Source: Nonlabens sp. (GTDB lineage: Bacteria > Bacteroidota > Bacteroidia > Flavobacteriales > Flavobacteriaceae). Taken from it: DNA of 5,440 bases. Of this stretch, positions 1 to 4,408 are shown in pieces (position 1 is the first letter of the stretch; every line of letters starts with the position of its first letter). The DNA is taken from contig JALZUY010000062.1 of the NCBI GenBank assembly GCA_023301395.1, positions 1 through 5,440 of the forward strand, given 5' to 3'. A model generated the notes under the pieces. That model worked only from the letters and a program-made list of their open reading frames with translations, searched no databases and had not been told where the DNA came from. The position numbers were made by a program, and so were the translations under genes.

Positions 1-23
1 GCTGCAAAAATTAATTTTTTCAT
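1..23 (-). CDS. 5' end of a second secreted-peptide gene (partial, runs off left edge)
   Basis: Read on the minus strand, these bases give ATG and then MKKLIFA plus two bases of an Ala codon, which is exactly the start of the 98-aa peptide encoded at 1132-1428. The 23 coding bases and the next 23 bases of leader (24-46) are identical to 1406-1451, so this is a paralogous copy rather than a chance start codon. Only the first part of the signal peptide is inside the window. Whether the rest of the gene is intact, and whether a GLPGLI gene follows it as in the other copy, cannot be seen. Confidence 0.75.
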
Positions 24-52
24 AATAAATGATTTAATTGATTAATAAGCTA

Positions 53-68
53 CTAAGGAACTAAGAAA
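53..68. repeat. Two 8-bp tandem repeats in the peptide leader
   Basis: The units CTAAGGAA and CTAAGAAA lie side by side, upstream of the partial peptide gene on the minus strand. The equivalent leader at 1460-1483 has three perfect units, so the copy number differs between the two paralogous leaders. Confidence 0.7.
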
Positions 69-121
69 TATCCAAATTTTCTTACAATTATTTTCTTACA
101 AAGTTTAACAATGTAGGGAAT

Positions 122-156
122 AAGGGCTTAAAAGACGATTTAAAAACTTAGTTCTT
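122..156. other. Conserved non-coding block (copy 1)
   Basis: Thirty-five bases beginning AAGGGCTTAAAAGACG are identical to 1538-1572, although the DNA on either side has diverged. The block lies about 100 to 130 bases upstream of the peptide start. It contains no recognisable gene. A regulatory role is an inference from conservation only. Confidence 0.45.
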
Positions 157-185
157 CAATAAATTTCCATTTTCATCACATAGAT

Positions 186-210
186 ATTGCTTCGTTGCTC
201 TCGCAATGAC
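186..210 (+). repeat. 25-bp dispersed repeat, copy 1
   Basis: It begins ATTGCTTCG and ends CTCGCAATGAC, with outer ATTGC/GCAAT complementary ends. It matches copies at 1602-1626 and 1956-1980 at every position but the twelfth, which is G here, A in copy 2 and T in copy 3. From memory, GTCATTGCGAG...GCAAT-type intergenic elements are common in Bacteroidota and some other bacteria, so this is probably a member of a dispersed REP-like family. No coding capacity. Confidence 0.75.
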
Positions 211-263
211 GATTGTAAAGTAATGAATCCCAATTTTCTCGACTTCCTTAAAAACCTATTACA

Positions 264-314
264 ATGTTCGGATTATTCAAAAACAAAACAGAGTTTAATA
301 GGTCTTTTTCTTAA
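264..314 (+). pseudogene. Truncated Lacal_2735-family gene remnant
   Basis: The reading frame MFGLFKNKTEFNRSFS ends at a TAA after 16 codons. Its first 8 to 10 codons match the start of the intact 55-aa gene at 1681 (MFGLFKKKSD), and the upstream DNA also matches. After about base 293 the similarity stops, and the conserved helical body of the family is missing. The likely cause is that the duplication junction fell inside the gene, leaving only its start. It is unlikely to make a working protein, though the 16-codon frame is still open. Confidence 0.7.
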
Positions 315-337
315 AAATATTTAAAAATTGAAACGAG

Positions 338-1126
338 TTATTTTTTTTCATTTTCTAATTCCCATTCGTAGATTTTTTCTAAACCAGATCGAGTATAAGA
401 ATCATCTATACCTATGAATGTACCACCTACCTTATCTAACGCAGATTTTAATCTGGCGGTCTCTACTTTTCTCATTTCTTTATCAATATTCTCATTATTT
501 TCCACATGTAGCTGTAAGGATATAACGTTTCCAAAGTTAAACTCATTATACAAAACGTTATCAGTAGCTGAAATGTATTTAATATTTGTTACACTCCAAG
601 TGTGATCCAGATCATGAGATTTAGCCTCTAAAATCATTCCCGGTAAACCTCTAAATTTATGCGGCCCTAACGATATAGGTATTTCATAAGTAAAAAAAGC
701 TGCGACATTTGATCCTCTAAAATTTGTAGTAGCTTTATAACATTCAAAACGGCCTATTTTTTTCTTTTGTTTAGTAATATGCCAATTAAAATCTGGAATT
801 GAATCTTTTACAACAACCTCGTCGTACACATCATTTTTACTAATAAAATGATAAATGACATTACTGTTATTAAAACCCATGAAAATCTCTTCATTAAAAA
901 ATTTAACAGGTTGTGGAATACTACTGTTGAGTATTTTAGGAAATTCCTTTCTTAGCTCATAAGTAGAATCTCCCACAACTAAAGTTAATAAATGTTTTGC
1001 AATAAAGCCTTTGTCATAACTGGGCCTAAATACATAATCATACTTAACAACTAATAGGCTATCGGTTTGAGAAAAGCCATTATAAAAAACTCCTATTAAG
1101 AGAAAAAAGGAAAGGAAATACTTCAT
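338..1126 (-). CDS. GLPGLI family secreted protein
   Basis: This 262-aa protein belongs to the GLPGLI family (TIGR01200 type), a group of exported proteins of unknown function found in many copies in Bacteroidota. The name motif is present as GLPGMI at residues 160-165, preceded by the usual family context: IGRFECYKATTNFRG at 124-138, then a Y-E-I-P-I-S-x-G-P stretch at 147-155. Residues 1-19 are a Sec signal peptide (MKYFLSFFLLIGVFYNGFSQ, probably cleaved before Q or T), so the protein acts in the periplasm or outside. Length is normal for the family and no frame breaks are seen. It starts 5 nt after the stop of the 98-aa peptide gene on the same strand, so the two are almost certainly co-transcribed and perhaps translationally coupled. 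The C-terminal third is charged and probably helical (DKEMRKVETARLKSALDK). Function and partner are unknown. A role linked to the small peptide is inferred only from their adjacency. Confidence 0.9.
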   Translation of the reverse strand: MKYFLSFFLLIGVFYNGFSQTDSLLVVKYDYVFRPSYDKGFIAKHLLTLVVGDSTYELRKEFPKILNSSIPQPVKFFNEEIFMGFNNSNVIYHFISKNDVYDEVVVKDSIPDFNWHITKQKKKIGRFECYKATTNFRGSNVAAFFTYEIPISLGPHKFRGLPGMILEAKSHDLDHTWSVTNIKYISATDNVLYNEFNFGNVISLQLHVENNENIDKEMRKVETARLKSALDKVGGTFIGIDDSYTRSGLEKIYEWELENEKK

Positions 1127-1131
1127 TTATT

Positions 1132-1428
1132 TTAATTAGGCCCTGAAATCAATTCATTGAAACTTTGACAATTTGATGCATCATAAACTGAAGAAGTTGA
1201 TAACGTTTCGTTAGCCCATTGATCACAAGCTTGCACATTACTAACCATTGCACTTGCCGATACTGGTCCATATGACCAATAATCTCCATTATAATTCCAT
1301 GAGTAATAAGAAATTGTGCAACTACAACCGAAGTCATCTATAGTTTCTATCGAAATCTCTTGAGATTTATCGAATCCACTACTCAACATAAATACAGCTG
1401 CAAGCGCTGCAAAAATTAATTTTTTCAT
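1132..1428 (-). CDS. Small secreted cysteine-containing peptide, unknown function
   Basis: This is a 98-aa protein I do not recognise as a named family. It opens with MKKLIFAALAAVFMLSSG, a typical short Sec signal peptide without a lipobox cysteine, so the product should be exported and soluble. The mature part has four cysteines (35, 37, 68, 87), including a C-S-C pair. That would allow two disulfides, or metal binding by the pair. An aromatic stretch at 41-54 (YYSWNYNGDYWSYG) is followed by a polar Ser/Asn/Gln-rich tail ending in SGPN. Similar-sized secreted peptides with an MKK(L) start are common in Flavobacteriaceae and often occur as paralogs, as the second copy at 1-23 shows. It is the first gene of a two-gene operon with the GLPGLI gene. 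The ATG at 1428 is the only plausible start, since the hydrophobic segment follows directly. A coding shadow at 1149-1337 is another frame of this gene. Confidence 0.85.
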   Translation of the reverse strand: MKKLIFAALAAVFMLSSGFDKSQEISIETIDDFGCSCTISYYSWNYNGDYWSYGPVSASAMVSNVQACDQWANETLSTSSVYDASNCQSFNELISGPN

Positions 1429-1459
1429 AATAAATGATTTAATTGATTAATTATGAGCA

Positions 1460-1483
1460 CTAAGAAACTAAGAAACTAAGAAA
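1460..1483. repeat. Three perfect 8-bp tandem repeats in the peptide leader
   Basis: CTAAGAAA occurs three times in a row, 32 to 55 bases upstream of the peptide start codon on the minus strand. The matching position in the left copy (53-68) has only two units. Short perfect repeats like this can change number by replication slippage. Whether this alters expression is not shown. Confidence 0.75.
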
Positions 1484-1513
1484 TATCCAAATTTTCTGAC
1501 ACTTATTTTCTTA

Positions 1514-1521
1514 CAAAATTA
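1514..1521 (-). promoter_or_regulatory. Possible -7 promoter box for the peptide/GLPGLI operon
   Basis: On the minus strand this reads TAATTTTG, a match to the Bacteroidota -7 consensus TAnnTTTG. It would give a leader of about 80 nt that includes the 8-bp repeats. No clear TTTG/TTG -33 element lies 17 to 23 bases upstream. The matching site in the left copy (TAAACTTTG) has an extra base between TA and TTTG, so the assignment is weak. Confidence 0.25.
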
Positions 1522-1537
1522 AAAAATCTAGAGAATA

Positions 1538-1572
1538 AAGGGCTTAAAAGACGATTTAAAAACTTAGTTCTT
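1538..1572. other. Conserved non-coding block (copy 2)
   Basis: It is identical over 35 bases to 122-156. It lies between the divergent peptide and Lacal_2735 genes, directly upstream of the possible peptide promoter. No gene is visible in it, and it may hold a regulatory site for either gene. Confidence 0.45.
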
Positions 1573-1601
1573 TAATATATTTCGATTTCTCTCACAAACA
1601 G

Positions 1602-1626
1602 ATTGCTTCGTTACTCTCGCAATGAC
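1602..1626 (+). repeat. 25-bp dispersed repeat, copy 2
   Basis: It is the same element as at 186 and 1956, with A at the one variable position. It sits in the divergent spacer about 55 bases upstream of the Lacal_2735 start. It is preceded by CAG, as in copy 3 but not copy 1. Confidence 0.75.
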
Positions 1627-1680
1627 CATTTTAAAAAGTAATGAACTACAACTTTTACGACTTATTAAAAAAGAATCATC

Positions 1681-1848
1681 ATGTTCGGATTATTTAAAAA
1701 GAAAAGTGATATAGAAAAATTACAAGACCAGTACAAAAAGCTCATGGCAGATTTTCACAGTCTCTCAAAAACAGACCGATCTGCTGCAGATGCTGCTTTT
1801 GCAAAAGCTGAGGAGATTGGGAAGAAGATGGATCTACTAAATAAGTAG
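1681..1848 (+). CDS. Lacal_2735 family small protein
   Basis: This is a complete 55-aa frame, ATG to TAG, starting MFGLFKKKSDIEKLQDQYKK and ending KKMDLLNK. I recognise the pattern of the small flavobacterial Lacal_2735 family: an MFGLFKKK start, then a charged helix with a Y-K-K-L-M core, an S-x-T-x-R-S-A-A-D middle, and an A-x-A-E-E-I second helix. The product looks cytosolic, lysine-rich and almost wholly helical, probably a helical hairpin. No signal peptide or membrane segment. The family has no known function to my knowledge. It is divergent from the peptide/GLPGLI operon and convergent with argS. Its first 10 codons are duplicated at 264 as a broken remnant. It is easily missed because of its length, but the family match and the full-length frame make it a real gene. 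Confidence 0.82.
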   Translation: MFGLFKKKSDIEKLQDQYKKLMADFHSLSKTDRSAADAAFAKAEEIGKKMDLLNK

Positions 1849-1871
1849 TTTTAAGTCTTTTGTTTTAATCT

Positions 1872-1920
1872 GTCAGGCTGAATTGTTTCAGTGCGTTATG
1901 TTGGGAACACTGAAGTTGAC
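1872..1920. repeat. REP-like hairpin element in the convergent spacer
   Basis: Nested complementary segments are visible: CTGAA/TTCAG at 1878-1882 and 1887-1891 with a 4-nt loop; the competing arms TTCAGTG (1887-1893) and CACTGAA (1908-1914); and outer GTCA (1872-1875) with TGAC (1917-1920). The element lies between the 3' ends of the Lacal_2735 gene and argS. It could act as a transcription end for either gene, but no T-run follows the stem on either strand, so a dispersed REP-type repeat is the better guess. It resembles, from memory, CTGAA...TTCAG intergenic repeats of flavobacteria. Confidence 0.45.
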
Positions 1921-1955
1921 CATGAAATAATAGCTCTCGTTTCCATCACTAGCAG

Positions 1956-1980
1956 ATTGCTTCGTTTCTCTCGCAATGAC
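1956..1980 (+). repeat. 25-bp dispersed repeat, copy 3
   Basis: It has T at the variable position and is otherwise identical to the copies at 186 and 1602. It lies outside the duplicated block, so its match to the others is not explained by that duplication. Together with copy 2 it brackets the Lacal_2735 gene as direct repeats about 330 bases apart. Confidence 0.75.
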
Positions 1981-2000
1981 GTTACTTAAATCAGTTTCAA

Positions 2001-2037
2001 AATTCGAGTTGGAGTTCAGATTCAAGTTCAAGTTCAA
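2001..2037. repeat. Degenerate 6-bp tandem repeat beside the argS stop
   Basis: About six imperfect units of AAGTTC/GAGTTC follow one another (GAGTTGGAGTTCAG, then TTCAAGTTCAAGTTCAA). They end 4 bases before the argS stop codon. No gene or terminator is evident. The rest of the 1849-2041 spacer holds the hairpin element and the third 25-bp repeat. Confidence 0.55.
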
Positions 2038-2041
2038 TAAC

Positions 2042-3823
2042 CTACATCTGTTCAGGAACTTCTATTCCTAATAATGTACATGCAGATTTAATAGCGGCTG
2101 CCGTTTTGAAACATAACAGTAAACGGAATTGTTTCATATCTACATTAGACTCTTCTACAATTTTAGGAACATTCTGGTAGAAAGAATTGAATTCTTTCAC
2201 CAATTCATAAACATAGTTTGCCACTAGTGCAGGACTGTAATTTCTTGCAGCTGCGTGAACAGAATCTGGATACTGCTGTAATAACTTGATTACAGTTACA
2301 TCTTTATCGGTTAGATTAATATCTGTCGCTACTTTTAAATCACCTTGTTCAAAACCAGATTTCTTTAATATAGACTTGATACGTGCATGTGTATATTGAA
2401 TAAAAGGACCTGTATTTCCTTGAAAATCTACAGATTCTTTAGGATCAAACATCATGCTTTTTTTAGGATCTACTTTAAGCATAAAGTATTTTAAGGCTCC
2501 TAATCCTATCATTTTATAAAGGCGTTCTTTATCCTCTTCACTCATTCCTTCCAGCTTGCCTTGTTCTTGAGCAATCTCGCGAGCAGTGTCTGTCATTTCT
2601 TCCATGAGCTCGTCTGCATCTACTACAGTTCCTTCACGAGACTTCATTTTACCAGACGGCAATTCTACCATTCCATAACTTAGATGGTATAGATTATCTG
2701 CCCAGTCGTATCCTAGTTTCTTCAATATTAAGAACAATACTTTAAAGTGATAATCTTGTTCATTTCCTACGGTATACACCATAGAATTAATATCGTGATC
2801 TTTTACACGTTGTATCGCTGTTCCTATATCTTGTGTCATATAAACCGCTGTCCCGTCAGAACGCAACACGATTTTACGATCTAGTCCTTCGTCAGTTAAA
2901 TCAATCCAAACCGAACCATCTGGATCTTTTTCAAACACGCCTTTATCAAGACCTACTTGAACGACGTCTTTACCTAATAAATAGGTGTTACTTTCATAAT
3001 ACAAGCTGTCAAAATCAACACCTAAGTTTTTATAAGTAGTTTCAAAACCTGCATAAACCCAACCGTTCATTTTCTCCCATAAAGCAACTACAGCTGCATC
3101 GCCTTGTTCCCATTTACGCAGCATTTCTTGAGCTGCAATAAGTGATGGCGCTTCTTTTTTTGCTTCATCTTCTGTTTTACCAGCAGCGAGTAAAGTGGCA
3201 ATTTCTTTTTTATATTCTTGATCAAATTTTACATAGTAATTCCCAACCAGTTTATCACCTTTCAATCCTGTAGACACTGGAGTTTCTCCATTACCGTATT
3301 GTTCCCAAGCCAGCATGGATTTACAAATGTGAATACCGCGATCATTGATAATTTGGGTTTTGTTCACTTTGCGACCAGTAGCTGCTACAATTTGAGCTAC
3401 CGAATAGCCTAATAAATTATTACGTACATGACCTAAATGCAGTGGTTTGTTAGTATTAGGTGAACTATACTCTACCATCACACCTGACTTAGATTCATCT
3501 ATAGCGACTTTACCGTAATGAGCATCTGCTAGAATGTTGTTAAAATCATTGAGATAAATTGTTTGAGCAACAGTGATATTCAGGAACCCTTTGATGACTT
3601 CATATTCAGTAATCAAGTCTATTTTTACAAGCTCTGCTCCTATTTGTTCTCCTATAACCGCAGGATTACCTTTGATCTGTCTCAACATAGGAAATACCAT
3701 TACCGTGAGGTCTCCGTTTTGATCTTTTCGCGTAAGCGTAATTTCAACAGATTCTAAACTCACAGAAAATAAATTTTCTACGGCTTTTTTAACAGCGTTT
3801 TCAAGTTGATTATGAAGCGTCAT
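2042..3823 (-). CDS. argS: Arginyl-tRNA synthetase
   Basis: ArgS is a cytosolic class I aminoacyl-tRNA synthetase that charges tRNA-Arg with arginine using ATP. Numbered from the ATG at 3823 (593 aa), an N-terminal tRNA-binding (Add-1) domain fills about 1-85. The catalytic Rossmann domain carries the HIGH-type motif as HLGH at 129-132, within SSPNTNKPLHLGHVRNN. The KMSKS-type loop is KMKSREG at 392-398, a variant usual for many ArgS enzymes. The helical DALR anticodon-binding domain covers about 472-593 and opens GNTGPFIQYTHARIKSI. Length is normal and no frame break is seen. The frame can be extended two codons to a GTG at 3829, but ATG is preferred because bacteroidal ArgS proteins commonly begin M-x-L and because the likely promoter leaves almost no leader before the GTG. 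It is transcribed alone, convergent with the Lacal_2735 gene and divergent from the 141-aa gene. Confidence 0.97.
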   Translation of the reverse strand: MTLHNQLENAVKKAVENLFSVSLESVEITLTRKDQNGDLTVMVFPMLRQIKGNPAVIGEQIGAELVKIDLITEYEVIKGFLNITVAQTIYLNDFNNILADAHYGKVAIDESKSGVMVEYSSPNTNKPLHLGHVRNNLLGYSVAQIVAATGRKVNKTQIINDRGIHICKSMLAWEQYGNGETPVSTGLKGDKLVGNYYVKFDQEYKKEIATLLAAGKTEDEAKKEAPSLIAAQEMLRKWEQGDAAVVALWEKMNGWVYAGFETTYKNLGVDFDSLYYESNTYLLGKDVVQVGLDKGVFEKDPDGSVWIDLTDEGLDRKIVLRSDGTAVYMTQDIGTAIQRVKDHDINSMVYTVGNEQDYHFKVLFLILKKLGYDWADNLYHLSYGMVELPSGKMKSREGTVVDADELMEEMTDTAREIAQEQGKLEGMSEEDKERLYKMIGLGALKYFMLKVDPKKSMMFDPKESVDFQGNTGPFIQYTHARIKSILKKSGFEQGDLKVATDINLTDKDVTVIKLLQQYPDSVHAAARNYSPALVANYVYELVKEFNSFYQNVPKIVEESNVDMKQFRLLLCFKTAAAIKSACTLLGIEVPEQM

Positions 3824-3834
3824 GGGCACAAATT

Positions 3835-3868
3835 TAAGCCTGCAAAGATAAGGATTATGAAAGGCTTA
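3835..3868. promoter_or_regulatory. Inverted repeat spanning the argS promoter
   Basis: TAAGCCT (3835-3841) and its perfect complement AGGCTTA (3862-3868) are separated by 20 bases that contain the argS -7 box. Such a layout could be an operator controlling argS or the divergent gene, but a 7-bp match in a spacer this size could also be chance. Confidence 0.3.
3843..3850 (-). promoter_or_regulatory. argS promoter, -7 box
   Basis: On the minus strand this reads TATCTTTG followed by CA, a perfect match to the Bacteroidota sigma factor -7 consensus TAnnTTTG. A start of transcription a few bases downstream leaves only about 10 to 15 nt before the ATG at 3823, which argues against the GTG start at 3829. 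A -33 TTTG element is not obvious at the usual distance. Confidence 0.6.
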
Positions 3869-3893
3869 CGGAACTTTTGAGACTATTAGAAAT

Positions 3894-4319
3894 ATGCTAT
3901 ACAATGTCTCTTATAACGATCCAGAAACAAAACGCCTTATTGAAAAAGACGTAGGTAAAGTTCTCAGCTTGCGCGAAAGGTGGAAACTAAAAGGCAGTGG
4001 TTCTCCTAAGCTACATATTACCAGCAGTAGTATTCAAATTCACAACTTACTCGTTGTTGATCATAATCTCAATGTATGTAATGTCGAATTACGTCAAAAG
4101 GGAATTATTGTAAGATTCCGTTCCAGACTACAAACTTATGCACTGCCTATTCCCTATTACAAACTCAACGTTTATAAAGGACGTGCCGAGGAATACAGTA
4201 TTTACCGAGATAACTATTTTATAAAAGTAAAAGCAGACCGTAAAGTGATTCACGAATTCTTCAAGAAAGTAAGTGCTCAAAAAAATGACTTAGGCCTCAC
4301 TTATGTGGACGATTTGTAA
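3894..4319 (+). CDS. Conserved hypothetical protein, 141 aa
   Basis: I cannot give this protein a named function. It looks like a conserved flavobacterial hypothetical that starts M-L-Y-N and has a pattern I recall from related genomes: D-P-E-T-K at 9-13, L-R-E-R-W-x-L-K-G-x-G-S-P-K-L at 26-40, and P-I-P-Y-Y-K-L at 85-91. No signal peptide or membrane segment is present, so it is probably cytosolic. It is basic, with an N-terminal helix (about 10-32), then a series of predicted beta strands (38-112) and a C-terminal helix (116-128, VIHEFFKKVSAQK). A beta-rich core closed by one helix would fit a small PH-like fold, but that is only inferred. It is divergent from argS with a 70-bp spacer and 89 bp upstream of the ABC ATPase gene on the same strand. 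A shared transcript with the ABC genes is possible but not shown. Confidence 0.8.
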   Translation: MLYNVSYNDPETKRLIEKDVGKVLSLRERWKLKGSGSPKLHITSSSIQIHNLLVVDHNLNVCNVELRQKGIIVRFRSRLQTYALPIPYYKLNVYKGRAEEYSIYRDNYFIKVKADRKVIHEFFKKVSAQKNDLGLTYVDDL

Positions 4320-4343
4320 CAAAAATCACAAATCACTTCTATT

Positions 4344-4356
4344 AAATGTAACATTT
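4344..4356. promoter_or_regulatory. 13-bp palindrome upstream of the ABC operon
   Basis: AAATGT and ACATTT flank a single central A, a perfect odd palindrome 52 bases before the ATPase start codon. A shorter stem, GAAGT (4366-4370) with ACTTC (4377-4381), lies just downstream. Both are in the 89-bp spacer, where no TAnnTTTG promoter box is evident. The palindrome may be an operator, but AT-rich palindromes of this size arise by chance. Confidence 0.3.
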
Positions 4357-4408
4357 CTTAAAATCGAAGTACTAACACTTCAAATCAATCAATTAAGAAC
4401 TGTTTATT

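Larger units (their letters stand above)
1..293. repeat. Left copy of a diverged duplicated block (partner 1406-1710)
   Basis: This stretch aligns end to end with 1406-1710. It has the same peptide start, the same leader, the same 25-bp repeat and the same ATGTTCGGATTATT start of a Lacal_2735 gene. Conservation is patchy: 1-46 is identical, 122-156 is identical, 186-210 differs at one base, and the parts between carry many substitutions and small indels. Between the peptide start (23) and the Lacal_2735 remnant (264) I see no intact gene, so this is copied regulatory and intergenic DNA. The homology ends inside the Lacal_2735 coding sequence, near 293, which marks the probable duplication junction. 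Confidence 0.8.
1406..1710. repeat. Right copy of a diverged duplicated block (partner 1-293)
   Basis: This block holds the first codons of the 98-aa peptide gene, its leader, the 252-bp divergent spacer (1429-1680) and the first 10 codons of the Lacal_2735 gene. All align with 1-293. The offset grows from 1405 at the left end to 1417 at the right end because of small indels. Unlike the left copy, both flanking genes here are intact. Confidence 0.8.

Noticed and set aside
414..605. Plus-strand 63-aa open frame inside the GLPGLI gene
   Set aside because: It is antisense to a well-supported family protein, has no recognisable domain and no promoter; a shadow frame.
1149..1337. Minus-strand 62-aa open frame overlapping the peptide gene
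   Set aside because: It is another frame of the 98-aa peptide, which has a signal peptide and a paralogous start at 1-23.
1132..1428. Lipoprotein or bacteriocin precursor call for the 98-aa peptide
   Set aside because: There is no cysteine at the end of the hydrophobic segment and no double-glycine leader; no maturation or immunity gene is in view.
1..1710. Insertion sequence or composite transposon explaining the duplicated blocks
   Set aside because: No transposase, no terminal inverted repeats and no target duplication are visible; the copies hold parts of ordinary genes.
186..1980. CRISPR array made of the three 25-bp repeats
   Set aside because: Spacing is irregular (about 1.4 kb and 0.35 kb), a gene lies between two copies, and there are no uniform spacers or cas genes.
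2833..3757. Three plus-strand open frames (2833-3039, 3218-3412, 3563-3757) antisense to argS
   Set aside because: All lie inside the conserved argS coding sequence and show no family features.
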